NCBI RefSeq assembly: GCF_007752345.1
Contig: NZ_CP036299.1
Coordinates: forward strand, 62,001-126,000
Origin: Planctopirus ephydatiae
Lineage (GTDB): Bacteria > Planctomycetota > Planctomycetia > Planctomycetales > Planctomycetaceae
Length of the DNA stretch: 64,000 nucleotides
Direction: 5' to 3'
Positions within the stretch are counted from its first letter, which is position 1, and every line of letters starts with the position of its first letter. The position numbers and the translations under genes are program-made. The notes beneath the pieces are model-generated. The model did no database searches. It saw nothing but the letters and a program-made list of their open reading frames with translations, and had not been told where the DNA came from. Positions 25,566-34,167 of this stretch are shown here, piece by piece.

Positions 25566-27322
25566 AACGAATTTCCCCACTGGCTGATTCACACCAGCTT
25601 CAACCTCATACCAGAAAACCGACTCGAAGAGGGTCATCTCGGCCGCAATCATCCCCTCGGCAGGGCATGATTCTGATTCTCGTTCTCGTGGTGACCCTCT
25701 TTCTCACCTATGGAGTCGCCTCATTTTCCCGGCAGATGACTTCCGAACTCGAAGCCACGCGTTTCTATCAGACGGAAGTTCGTGTGCAGGCCGCAGTCGA
25801 ATCCGGGATTGAATATCTGGCAACAGTTGTGGCTCAACAAGGCGAAACGGCTGCCGAAAGTCTTTGGCATGCGCCGACTCTCTTTCAAGGTGTGCTCGTT
25901 GAAGAATCCGAACGTGCCCGAGGGAACATTCGCTTTTCTGTCGTTTCCCCCCTGCCTCAAGACATCGCCACTTACTCCATTCGTTATGGCGTCATGGATG
26001 AATCCGGAAAGCTCAATCTCAATCGACTCTCGGCTCTCAAGCTGACGGAAGAAGAGATGACCGCTCTCCTGATGGGGATTCCCAACATGACGGAAGAGAT
26101 CGCCGCTGCCATTCGCGACTGGATTGACACCAACGACGAAGAGTTACCTGGTGGTGCTGAATCGAGCTATTACGAAACTCTTTCGCCACCATATCAGGCC
26201 AAAAACGGGCCACTGGAATCGCTGGATGAACTCCTGATGGTCAAGGGAGTCACTCCACAGTTGCTCTATGGCGAAGATGCCAATCGGAATGGTCTGCTGG
26301 ATCAGAATGAGGTTGATGGTGACTCGAGCCCACCCTTTGATAATAACGACACTTTCCTCGATCAGGGCTGGAGTGCCTATTTCACGGTTCATAGCCGTGA
26401 AAAAAACAAACGTCCCGATGGGACGAAGAAAATCTATCTCAACAACGATTTTTTGACCGATCTTTACGATGCCCTCGAACCCGAGTACGGCGAAGATGTC
26501 GCCAAATTTATCATTGCCTATCGAGTCAACGGGCCGAACAGTACCACCGAAACACAACCCGCCAACAGCACCAATGGCAATGACCGCATTCGCAACTTTG
26601 GCGGCTCACCGACAGGTTCCAGTTCTCAGCGTGGACGCCAGCAGCGCGAATCTCAGGCCATTCAATCGCTGGTTCGAGGTTTAGGTGAAGCCGCCAATAG
26701 CGAAACGGGAACAGTCACGCGTGGCGGTATCGATATCACCCGTGGTGGCCAGTTCAAAGTGAATTCGATCTTTGACCTCGTGGGTGTCTCTGTCACCGCC
26801 ACGGTCAATGGTGCACAAACCACACTCGAAAGCCCCTGGAAAGACGAACCCAACGAACTGGCCGCCACTCTGCCTGCCATTCTGGACAATTTAAGCACCA
26901 TCGAAGATGACTTCATCGAAGGGCGCATCAACATTAACGAAGCACGCATCGAGGTGCTTTCCGGCATTCCCGGCATGACCGAAGAACTCCTCGACGGGAT
27001 CATGGCTTCACAACCTGTCGATTCCAACGGGATGCCCAATACCAGCATCCTGGCTCAACGGAAAAACATTGCCTGGCTCTATGCCGAAGGGATTGCCGAT
27101 CTCGCGACCTTGCGTACACTCGACCCTTATATTACCTGCCAGGGAAGTGTCTTTCGTGCGCAGATTTTAGGGTTTACGGATGGTGGCGGGCCCATCAATC
27201 GCGCGGAAGTCATCGTCGATGCCACTGTCAATCCACCTCAGGTCATCTATCGGCGTGATCTCACTTCGTTAGGAAGAGGCTATCCCCGCAGCATGATTGC
27301 GCCGGAACCAGCCCCCTTATAA
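25562..27322 (+). CDS. GspK-like pseudopilin with EF-hand-type loop
   Basis: A 586-residue general secretion pathway K-like protein. A basic leader of about 35 residues leads into the hydrophobic helix GMILILVLVVTLFLTYGVAS; the +5 glutamate is absent, which is typical of GspK. Helical bundles contain helix-hairpin-helix-like segments (for example LNLNRLSALKLTEEEMTALL and ININEARIEVLSGIPGMTEELL). Residues 239-250 form a 12-residue loop with Asp1, Asn3, Asn5, Gly6, Asp9 and Glu12, the EF-hand calcium pattern, consistent with the calcium sites of GspK. GspK caps the pseudopilus and with GspI and GspJ starts its assembly. Last gene of the operon. Confidence 0.83.
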   Translation: MKRISPLADSHQLQPHTRKPTRRGSSRPQSSPRQGMILILVLVVTLFLTYGVASFSRQMTSELEATRFYQTEVRVQAAVESGIEYLATVVAQQGETAAESLWHAPTLFQGVLVEESERARGNIRFSVVSPLPQDIATYSIRYGVMDESGKLNLNRLSALKLTEEEMTALLMGIPNMTEEIAAAIRDWIDTNDEELPGGAESSYYETLSPPYQAKNGPLESLDELLMVKGVTPQLLYGEDANRNGLLDQNEVDGDSSPPFDNNDTFLDQGWSAYFTVHSREKNKRPDGTKKIYLNNDFLTDLYDALEPEYGEDVAKFIIAYRVNGPNSTTETQPANSTNGNDRIRNFGGSPTGSSSQRGRQQRESQAIQSLVRGLGEAANSETGTVTRGGIDITRGGQFKVNSIFDLVGVSVTATVNGAQTTLESPWKDEPNELAATLPAILDNLSTIEDDFIEGRININEARIEVLSGIPGMTEELLDGIMASQPVDSNGMPNTSILAQRKNIAWLYAEGIADLATLRTLDPYITCQGSVFRAQILGFTDGGGPINRAEVIVDATVNPPQVIYRRDLTSLGRGYPRSMIAPEPAPL

Positions 27323-27380
27323 CTGCTCACCGCATACGCTTTCCATGAGTCCAAAACGCTCTATGTGCGATGCATGTCCC

Positions 27381-27416
27381 CCTCAAAAACCCTCTCCCGC
27401 GTCCTCGTGGGAGAAC
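27381..27416. repeat. intergenic palindromic repeat, family R1
   Basis: CCCTCTCCCGC ... GTGGGAGAACG. Imperfect arms of the R1 type between two convergent genes. Confidence 0.6.
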
Positions 27417-27516
27417 GCTGCTGTTTCCCTCGCAACTTTTTTGGATTCCCCGGGTGCCTTCGATTCATGCCTGCTGCCCAGATCAATTGCACCAGACAGA
27501 TGAATGCACCACAGTA

Positions 27517-28797
27517 TCAGTTGAACCATACCGCAAAGCCAAAGAACTGCCCGCCAAAGACTCGCTGCAATTCGTTCCAGCTGGCCTCTGAAGAAAGTGG
27601 CCCTTCTTCGATAAAGGGAGCCGCCCCGGTTCCTGATATCCACAGCACCATGTCAAAACGCTCCGGCTTTTGAAACACTTTGGCCAGATTCACTCCCCGC
27701 CCCTTCACTCCACTCGAATTGACCAGGCTTCCGCGCCAGAAGGGAATCAGCTTCTTCCCCAGCAGGATCGCCTCCATCTCATCCAGCGCTTTGTGCCAGC
27801 CCGTGATCTGCTCGCGTGAGACTCTCAAACCAATGACGACATTCTGCTGACGATCATTCGGAATCCACTCGGCATCATCATCAGTTTCAGCCTCATAAAG
27901 CTTCCAGCAGATCCGGCTCAACCGCACCATCTCCAACAGATGAGCATGCGCACTGGCCATCCGGCTCGCATCGACAACTTCGAAATTCACCAGATGAATC
28001 ATCGCAATCAGGTCAGCAATTCGAGAGAAGGAAAAGCTGCCATTTTCGTTCGGTTCAGGTTCCTGATTCCAGGGGTAGGGCGTCACGGGTTTGGCATAAA
28101 TCATATGGCCCGCACGCTCGAACAACTCCTTCGTGTTATAGGCGGCTGACAGATCACAGATCGCCATCAGGAAGTGGCAATACCCTCGCAACCAGACGGC
28201 ATCCCCCTCATCAATCTGCACGAGAAACTTGTCGGCAGGAATACCTCGTATTGCCGGATTGACTGCTGAAAGGAGTTGCCAGAATGATTCGTCATCACCC
28301 ACTTTTCCATCTCGATTGAAGTCGAGCGAAATCTGTCCCGGACGGAAAGGAAGTTTCACTCGCTGCGTTTCCAGCCCGGCCAAAGTCTTCTCCGCCACCG
28401 CAATCTGCTTCCCGAGTTTCGAGAAAATCTCCTGCGTCTGGGCAAACGTCACCGGGGCTGGTTGCGGATTTTCAGGGATGCCTCGAAAAAACGGTAAACT
28501 CAATGTTCGAGCTGTTCCTCCACCCGCGCCGTATTGGTACTGGCTGGCTGCAAACTCATCGACGGCCCCCAGAAACTGCAGCAAACCCAACGCGAAACGT
28601 ACTTCGGCATCTTCGGGTTTTTGTTCCAATTGGGCCTGCAGCCGGGCGATACCGTCTTGAAATCGAGCCTCTTTCCCCGCTTCTGCCAGAATCTCAGCAG
28701 CGGTCTCAGCGCCAAGCAATCGATGAAAATCTCCCCCACCCAGGATCATCGTCACGACAGTGATCACATAAGCCATAACCGTCATCAGACGCGACAT
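27517..28797 (-). CDS. secreted hypothetical protein with EF-hand-like loop
   Basis: A 426-residue predicted exported protein that I do not recognise. A signal peptide (MSRLMTVMAYVITVVTMILG) is followed by TPR-like helices (about 35-80, where QDGIARLQAQLEQKPEDAEV fits a TPR). Residues 159-170 (Asp, Asn, Asp, Gly, Glu at positions 1, 3, 5, 6 and 12) form an EF-hand loop. The remainder is helical, with Trp/Arg-rich patches. GGAGG precedes the ATG at 28797 by eight bases, so the frame's ATG at 28821 is rejected. It converges with the pseudopilin operon; no functional link is shown. Confidence 0.75.
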   Translation of the reverse strand: MSRLMTVMAYVITVVTMILGGGDFHRLLGAETAAEILAEAGKEARFQDGIARLQAQLEQKPEDAEVRFALGLLQFLGAVDEFAASQYQYGAGGGTARTLSLPFFRGIPENPQPAPVTFAQTQEIFSKLGKQIAVAEKTLAGLETQRVKLPFRPGQISLDFNRDGKVGDDESFWQLLSAVNPAIRGIPADKFLVQIDEGDAVWLRGYCHFLMAICDLSAAYNTKELFERAGHMIYAKPVTPYPWNQEPEPNENGSFSFSRIADLIAMIHLVNFEVVDASRMASAHAHLLEMVRLSRICWKLYEAETDDDAEWIPNDRQQNVVIGLRVSREQITGWHKALDEMEAILLGKKLIPFWRGSLVNSSGVKGRGVNLAKVFQKPERFDMVLWISGTGAAPFIEEGPLSSEASWNELQRVFGGQFFGFAVWFN

Positions 28798-29026
28798 CTT
28801 CAGCCCTCCCGGGTGAAACAATCAGCACAGTTTAACCACAGTCTACTCACGACTTGTCATTTACGTTTCGTCGCTTCTTCGCGGCACATGCTTCTGGAGA
28901 ATTCATGTGCACATTCTGGCTCGGTGGTGTACTTTGCAGAGAACTGATAAAGATCGTTTGACGCCGGTTTGAGACTGGTGTCAGAAACTCAAATCTGGAT
29001 TTGTCGTTTCGAAAAAGGAAGTGATC

Positions 29027-29386
29027 ATGGTCAATGCCGTCGAACTGGTTGGGTCTGGCAATCTGCTGATTGTACGCGTGACAGGTAAACTCGATGCCGC
29101 CGCCTATGAGCAGTTCGTTCCTATGGTCGAAAAGATGGTCGCCGAGCATGGTAAACTGCGACTGCTCTTCGAAATGCACGACTTCCATGGCTGGACCATG
29201 GGCGCCTTATGGCAAGACATCAAGTTTGATTTCAAGCACGGCAAAGACATCGAAAAGCTCGCCATTGTCGGCGAAAGCAAATGGGAAGAAGGGATGGCTG
29301 CCTTCTGCAAACCATTCACAGGAGCTTCAATCAAGTACTTTGATATCTCCAAGCTGGAAGAAGCCAAAGCCTGGATTGTGGCCTGA
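29027..29386 (+). CDS. SpoIIAA-like STAS-fold protein
   Basis: A 119-residue protein of the SpoIIAA-like (STAS-fold) family seen in many bacteria. The pattern is strand (LLIVRVTGKLD), helix (AAYEQFVPMVEKMVAEHGKLRLLFEM), the core FHGWTMGALWQDIKFDFKHG, and then IEKLAIVGESKWEEGMAAF and the closing KYFDISKLEEAKAWI. Classical STAS proteins act as anti-anti-sigma factors, but this subfamily has no proven partner. The start is ATG 29027, because AAGGAA lies six bases before it and not before the upstream GTG at 29021. The gene faces the exported hypothetical protein divergently. Confidence 0.8.
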   Translation: MVNAVELVGSGNLLIVRVTGKLDAAAYEQFVPMVEKMVAEHGKLRLLFEMHDFHGWTMGALWQDIKFDFKHGKDIEKLAIVGESKWEEGMAAFCKPFTGASIKYFDISKLEEAKAWIVA

Positions 29387-29561
29387 TGCGAACGCCTCGC
29401 GTGCCGCTTCAAACAGCTCAAGATCGACTCTAACCAAGGTTTTTTCAGTAAACGTTCATTAGAACTCATTGTGAAGTTGCATAAATTTTACGTGAGGACG
29501 AAACTTTCCCCCGGATGAATCGGCAGTCGGCTGAATCCTTCATCCGCCGGGGAGAGTTCTG

Positions 29562-30797
29562 ATGTCGCTGTGGTTTGGTTTGAGCAGTCTGGTGTGGCAA
29601 GGGAACTCTCTGGCCGTGGCAGGGAGCGGTATTTCTGCAGTCCTCATCATCTGGTGTGTGCTGGTCGCCTGCAGTTCACTTCTGGGTGGCTGGCTTCCAT
29701 CGCTGATGCGAATCACCCACCAGCGCCTGCAACGCATCATCAGTGCTGTCGGTGGTTTCATTGTCGGCGTGGCTTTGTTCCATCAGGTGCCCCATGCCAT
29801 TCATGCTCTGGGCGATGGCGGGGTCAAGAATCCTGTTGATCTGACGATGCTCTGGGTCGTCATTGGCCTGGTGGCCATGTTCGTCATGCTGCGAGTTTTC
29901 CACTTCCACTCGCATTCGCATGGCGAAGACGACGCCGGACATGCACACGACCATGGTCATTCTCATGATCACTCTCACAATCACGACCATGGGCACAGCC
30001 ACGACCATGCTCATGATCATGCCCACTGCCAGTCTCACTCCCACAGCCACGATCCTCACGTGACATCGGCTGCCAACGCCCCCGACTCTCAGTACGCTGA
30101 TCAAAATCTCCTGCCGATTGTCTCTTCAGCCGTAGTGGCGGATACGTTACTTCCAGTGCTGGATCCATCCTCCAGATCGGCAACCCAGGCTCCTGTTCCT
30201 TCCGCCGCGCACGATCTCAGTTGGGTCGCCATGACGTTCGGCCTGGTCATTCACACGCTCGTCGATGGCATGGCGCTCGCTGCTGCCGTCAAAACGGATC
30301 AGTTGCATCTTCCGGCAGGTTCTCTCTTTGGGTTGGGAACCTTTCTCGCCATTGCTCTGCACAAACCACTCGATTCCCTCTCGATTACTTCGCTTATGCT
30401 GGCGGCAGGCAGCCCCACCAGGTGGCGAAATCTGGTCAACTTTGGTTACGCACTCATGTGTCCGGCTGGTGCCCTCTTGTTCGTACTGGGAGTTGAACAG
30501 CTTCAAGGCCAGCAGGCTTTGATCGTCGGTTGTGCGCTGGCATTTTCCGCTGGGTCATTCCTGTGCATTGCCCTCGCCGACCTTCTCCCCGAAGTGCAGT
30601 TTCACTCCCATGATCGCTGGCAACTGACATCTCTGCTCATCGCAGGGACCATTGCCGCCTGGGGGATCGGCTTCCTCGAACCGGCTCACTCCCACGGCAA
30701 TCACGACAGCCACAACCACGCCGGTCATGATCACACGGGTCATGATCATGCTCACGGCCCTGGCGAAGTTCAGCAGCTCAGGCTGAAGGTCAAGTAA
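29562..30797 (+). CDS. ZIP family metal transporter with His-rich loop
   Basis: A 411-residue membrane protein of the ZIP (ZRT/IRT) family that moves divalent metals, probably zinc, into the cytoplasm. About eight membrane segments can be traced. The signature in the fourth segment is HTLVDG (231-236). The fifth segment should hold HEIPHE but here reads HKPLDS (His267, Asp271), so the metal site is modified. Two His/Asp/Gly-rich stretches lie in the loop at about residues 114-161 and near the C-terminus (HGNHDSHNHAGHDH); His-rich loops in ZIP proteins sense or shuttle metal. No metal regulator is adjacent. Confidence 0.85.
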   Translation: MSLWFGLSSLVWQGNSLAVAGSGISAVLIIWCVLVACSSLLGGWLPSLMRITHQRLQRIISAVGGFIVGVALFHQVPHAIHALGDGGVKNPVDLTMLWVVIGLVAMFVMLRVFHFHSHSHGEDDAGHAHDHGHSHDHSHNHDHGHSHDHAHDHAHCQSHSHSHDPHVTSAANAPDSQYADQNLLPIVSSAVVADTLLPVLDPSSRSATQAPVPSAAHDLSWVAMTFGLVIHTLVDGMALAAAVKTDQLHLPAGSLFGLGTFLAIALHKPLDSLSITSLMLAAGSPTRWRNLVNFGYALMCPAGALLFVLGVEQLQGQQALIVGCALAFSAGSFLCIALADLLPEVQFHSHDRWQLTSLLIAGTIAAWGIGFLEPAHSHGNHDSHNHAGHDHTGHDHAHGPGEVQQLRLKVK

Positions 30798-30824
30798 GCA
30801 CGCATCCCGGAAATCAATAGCTGT

Positions 30825-30851
30825 GTGCCATGCTTGCAGCTCTGAGCTGCC
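30825..30851. repeat. repeat, family R2 (half copy)
   Basis: GTGCCATGCTTGCAGCTC without the second arm. It lies 44 bases before an R3 copy. Confidence 0.55.
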
Positions 30852-30894
30852 TTTCACACGCATCTCTGGTACATCGTCACGACAACAACGGTGA

Positions 30895-30960
30895 TGACGG
30901 GTGGCCCGGCCAACTTGTGGCCGGGTTGTCGTGCAGTTCCACGACAACAAGAAGCCGCGC
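30895..30960. repeat. intergenic palindromic repeat, family R3
   Basis: GGTGGCCCGGCCAACTTG, then GTTGTCGTG ... CACGACAAC and AGAAGCCGCGC. Same order as at 22801-22880. Confidence 0.8.
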
Positions 30961-30977
30961 CATGCGCGCCCTCTGGA

Positions 30978-31006
30978 TCCCTCGCCCGCATCTGCGTGGG
31001 AGAGCG
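30978..31006. repeat. repeat, family R1 (decayed)
   Basis: CCCTCGCCCGC ... GTGGGAGAGCG. A weak R1-like palindrome. Confidence 0.5.
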
Positions 31007-31138
31007 ACTGTGTTGAATTTCAAGCGATATGGATTGATCACCAGGGCTGTCGCAGGTGCGCCGATTGACTGTCAGTAGCCATAGATGAAAAGCATCCCGC
31101 GATAAAGCCGCTTGTTGATTGCACGCTCAATACGTTTG

Positions 31139-31182
31139 AACTCACCCTTATCCCGACCTTCTCCCGTCAGAACGGGAGAAGG
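31139..31182. repeat. intergenic palindromic repeat, family R1
   Basis: Perfect arms CCTTCTCCCGT (31157-31167) and ACGGGAGAAGG (31172-31182) with loop CAGA. The same unit as 11778-11820 in reverse orientation. Confidence 0.8.
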
Positions 31183-31969
31183 AGCAAAAGTCCTCATCCA
31201 TATTCGTGTGGCAGAGGTCGGATGGATGCCGCAGGATCGACCGGAGCAAAAAGTCCTGGAATGATTCGAGGCAAACGGTACTGTCATCTGTGCTGCTCGA
31301 GGCCACTTCCATACGCTTTGGCAGGATCTGCCGGAGTCTCAACGACCTGATTGGCAAGGTCTTTCCACCCTGCTTAGCAGGTACAACAGGAACTCGGGAC
31401 GAGGGGCGGCGAGCACGCTTCTTACCCCTGTTACAAGCGGCACTGTGGGTGCATTCGCTACACCAGCAACAGTCACACACAAGAGCCCCGGTCTCGTTAA
31501 TCGTTAAGGTCAATCGAGGATTGGTAAGCTTTGACGGCGAGATTTGCCCGCAAAGTCACCCTTGTTTTACGGAACTGGAACAACCGGCATATTTACGTGG
31601 CCGAAAGACACAAATCCTTGCTCAATTAGCGGTTTGGGAAACTCAAGCGATCGTTCCAGTGGGGCCGATGGAATAGGCAACTTCGCCCGAGCAGTCCGTA
31701 TCACCGGGTGGTGATGCGAGGAACTGATCGGAAGAAGACAGCGACCTTGCCACTTGAGATCGCCCGCAACGATCGAAAAGTGGTACGGGGCCTGGTCAGC
31801 CGGACATGTGAAGGATTCAGTTTGGTGTGACGCGACACGGATCGCGGGGTGGGGCTGACAGCTCGGCGCCTTAGGTGAGCACCGCCTGCCAATCCACTGC
31901 TGACCGACACTTGTCTCGCGGGTTGGGAAGACCCTGTTTTCGAATCCCTAGGGAAGGAGATTGAGACTC

Positions 31970-33301
31970 ATGCGATGGATCAAGTTTTGTGGAACCATGC
32001 TTGCTGCGATGAGCATGGCCTCGCTGGCTGAAGCCGGCCTTTTCCGCGGCCATGGCTGCGGTACCGAAAAGGCTTGTGGTTGTGCTTCGACCAGTCAGCC
32101 TGCCTGCTGTAAGCCCGTTATTGTCAAGCCTTGCTCGCCAAACGTTTACGTTTATCAGCGCAAGTGCTCCGACATTAAGCCCCCCTGCTGCGATACATGT
32201 GCTCCAGCCACCTGCTGTGCACCTGCTGCCGCCGCTCCTGCTTGTGCTGCTCCTGCAGCTTGTGCTCCAGCTCCAGCCGCTTGTGCTCCAGCTCCAGCCG
32301 CTTGTGCTCCAGCCTGTGCTGCTCCTGCAGCCTGTGCTCCTGCTCCAGCAGCTTGTGCTCCTGCTTGTGCCGCTCCTGCTGCCTGTGCTCCAGCTCCAGC
32401 CGCTTGTGCTCCAGCCTGTGCTGCTCCTGCAGCCTGTGCTCCAGCCCCAGCAGCTTGTGCACCAGCCTGTGCCGCTCCAGCTGCCTGTGCACCAGCCCCA
32501 GCCGCTTGTGCTCCTGCCTGTGCTGCTCCTGCAGCCTGTGCACCAGCTCCTGCCGCTTGTGCTCCAGCTTGTGCCGCTCCAGCCCCAAGCACCTGCGCTC
32601 CAGCCACCTGTGCTCCCAGCTGCACTCCAGCTGCCAAGCACTGTGGTCTGTTCGCTCGCTTGAAGGCTAAGTGCGCCAAGCCATCGTGCGGTTCAACATG
32701 TGCACCTGCTCCTGCAGGCTGTGCTGCTCCCGCTGCCTGTGCTCCAGGCTGTGCTGCTCCAGCTCCAACCAGCTGTGCAACCACAACCTGCTGTGACGTT
32801 GACCCTTGCGAAGTTGCCAAGCTGATTTACACCTCGCAGACAGCTTGCTACGCCAAGGATCGTCGTCATGCCATCCACAAGCTGGGTGACAAGTACAACT
32901 GCGTCTGCAGCCCAGAAATCATGTGCGCCTTCATCTACGCCCTCAACGATACCGATGAACGAGTTCGTCTGAAGGCTGCCGATGAAATCGGTGACCAGAT
33001 CCGCAAGCACTGCTGCTGCTCGCCAGAAGTTGTCGCTGCTCTGACACACGCTCTGGGTGATTGCCACAAGCCAGTCGTTCGTCAGGCCAAGCAGGCTCTG
33101 GAACTCTGCGGCTACGAAGTTGTTGAAGGTAACTGCGATGCTGTCTGCTCGACAAGCTGTGCACCAGGCACCTGCCCAGGCACTGCTCCAGCTATGGCTC
33201 CAGCTCCAGCCCCAATGGCTCCCGAAGCTATCCCAGCTCCAGTACCACCTGCCGCTCGCAAGAACAGCGAATATCGCCAGCTCTTCAGCTTCAACAACTA
33301 G
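31970..33301 (+). CDS. exported Cys/Ala/Pro-rich tandem-repeat protein with HEAT-like C-terminal domain
   Basis: A 443-residue protein with a signal peptide ending AEAG, then about 250 residues rich in Cys, Ala and Pro. At 32303-32557 the DNA holds five 51-bp tandem repeats, each coding 17 residues of the type CAPACAAPAA plus CAPAPAA (residues 112-196). About every third or fourth residue is Cys. A second part (about 281-387) looks like HEAT repeats: helices such as RRHAIHKLGDKY, DERVRLKAADEIGDQI and KPVVRQAKQALELCGY, with CCCS and CVCS turns. A proline-rich tail follows. Cysteine-rich exported proteins are known in planctomycete cell walls; a disulfide-linked envelope or pit-associated role is inference. 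AAGGAG lies ten bases before the ATG, and an upstream TTG is rejected. A terminator follows. Confidence 0.8.
   Translation: MRWIKFCGTMLAAMSMASLAEAGLFRGHGCGTEKACGCASTSQPACCKPVIVKPCSPNVYVYQRKCSDIKPPCCDTCAPATCCAPAAAAPACAAPAACAPAPAACAPAPAACAPACAAPAACAPAPAACAPACAAPAACAPAPAACAPACAAPAACAPAPAACAPACAAPAACAPAPAACAPACAAPAACAPAPAACAPACAAPAPSTCAPATCAPSCTPAAKHCGLFARLKAKCAKPSCGSTCAPAPAGCAAPAACAPGCAAPAPTSCATTTCCDVDPCEVAKLIYTSQTACYAKDRRHAIHKLGDKYNCVCSPEIMCAFIYALNDTDERVRLKAADEIGDQIRKHCCCSPEVVAALTHALGDCHKPVVRQAKQALELCGYEVVEGNCDAVCSTSCAPGTCPGTAPAMAPAPAPMAPEAIPAPVPPAARKNSEYRQLFSFNN
32303..32557 (+). repeat. five 51-bp tandem repeats inside the Cys-rich gene
   Basis: Units start at 32303, 32354, 32405, 32456 and 32507, with a partial copy from 32558. 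They vary only at silent or near-silent sites, a sign of recombination or slippage within the gene. Confidence 0.85.
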
Positions 33302-33365
33302 TTTGTGTTGGCTAAACAGTGAATCGATTACGGCTATAGACTTCTGACGGTGTTACAACGAACAG

Positions 33366-33397
33366 CAGCCCCCGATCGCAAGACCGGGGGCTGTTTT
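33366..33397 (+). terminator. terminator after the Cys-rich repeat gene
   Basis: Arms CAGCCCCCG (33366-33374) and CGGGGGCTG (33385-33393) with a 10-base loop, followed by TTTT. Confidence 0.85.
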
Positions 33398-33579
33398 CAT
33401 TTTGGGAGAGAGGGGGGTTGTCAGTTGTGGGTTGTCAGGTGTCAGTGGTTCGTCGGAGGGAGATCCCATCCCATTTGATGTGATAAAATGAAGTAAAACG
33501 TGACTGTGTTGAGCGGCGGCCGGGAAATCTCGACCTCACTGAATCGTTCGTGACAATCTGCTTTCTGGAGTTGCCCGCG

Positions 33580-34062
33580 ATGGACGAATATCGCGAATCT
33601 TATTGCGTGCCGTTCCTGGATTTCGTGTCCGGAACCCAAGATGCCCATGATTGCTGGCAAGTGGATGGATTCTGGCCGGATCGAGTCAAAGCGTCTTTGG
33701 ATCACGTTTTGGTCTGGGGAACTGAGATCGGTCTCACTTATCTGAACAATGGTGGCATGAACGCCTATCTCCAATTCATTTCCGGCCGAACACTTCCCGA
33801 GGTGTCCCGTGGGTTTGGCGTTCTCAAATGCTTTCGATCGCAACAAGTATGCAAAAAAACGATTCGTCGCTTCGGGGCAACTTTCCCTCGCAGTGATGCA
33901 GAGCGTGCCGCAGTTGTCGAAAGCGATCCGGATTACTTCGAGGAATGCGGAAGTGAGTTATGGGACGCCATGAAGGCTGATGACTACGAAACGATAGCGG
34001 AGGCGTACTACAAGTCGGTCTGTGACGCCCACGCTATTCCTCCAAAGAGATATGGGCGCTAG
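33580..34062 (+). CDS. DMP19-like (DUF4375) hypothetical protein
   Basis: A 160-residue acidic protein with a possible DMP19/DUF4375 match: the segment YLNNGGMNAYLQFISGRT followed by RGFGVLKC... and KKTIRRFGATFP corresponds to the 'NGG...F......A..IG...I..FG' core of that family, of unknown function. No signal peptide. The ATG at 33580 has GGAG nine bases upstream, so the in-frame GTG at 33550 is rejected. The last helix (ETIAEAYYKSVCDAHAIPP) closes the protein. Its neighbour on the other side is a toxin-antitoxin pair, convergent. Confidence 0.5.
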   Translation: MDEYRESYCVPFLDFVSGTQDAHDCWQVDGFWPDRVKASLDHVLVWGTEIGLTYLNNGGMNAYLQFISGRTLPEVSRGFGVLKCFRSQQVCKKTIRRFGATFPRSDAERAAVVESDPDYFEECGSELWDAMKADDYETIAEAYYKSVCDAHAIPPKRYGR

Positions 34063-34167
34063 GCGCGTATCAGCACCTCATCGAATCCTTCTCGTACGAG
34101 CGCTAAAGCGGAATTTACCAAGTCTTTGGCTTCCGCGTCGCTGCACTGCACTTTCTTGTGGATGTCA

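Larger units (their letters stand above)
30798..31969. other. repeat-rich gene-free stretch, 1172 bases
   Basis: Contains R2 (30825-30851), R3 (30895-30960) and R1 repeats (30978-31006, 31139-31182). Two overlapping open frames (31148-31513 minus, Cys-rich, TTG start; and 31206-31676 plus) have no ribosome site or recognisable family and I do not call either. The last 200 bases should carry the promoter of the Cys-rich protein gene. Confidence 0.5.

Noticed and set aside
31148-31676. Overlapping frames 31148-31513 (minus) and 31206-31676 (plus)
   Set aside because: TTG or weak starts, no ribosome sites, no recognisable family, located among repeats.
32303-32557. CRISPR-like array
   Set aside because: Units are contiguous without spacers and encode protein.
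32155-32820. Long minus-strand frame rich in Ala, Gly and Gln opposite the Cys-rich gene
   Set aside because: It is the reverse of a 51-bp repeat tract with biased codons; repetitive DNA gives open frames on both strands.
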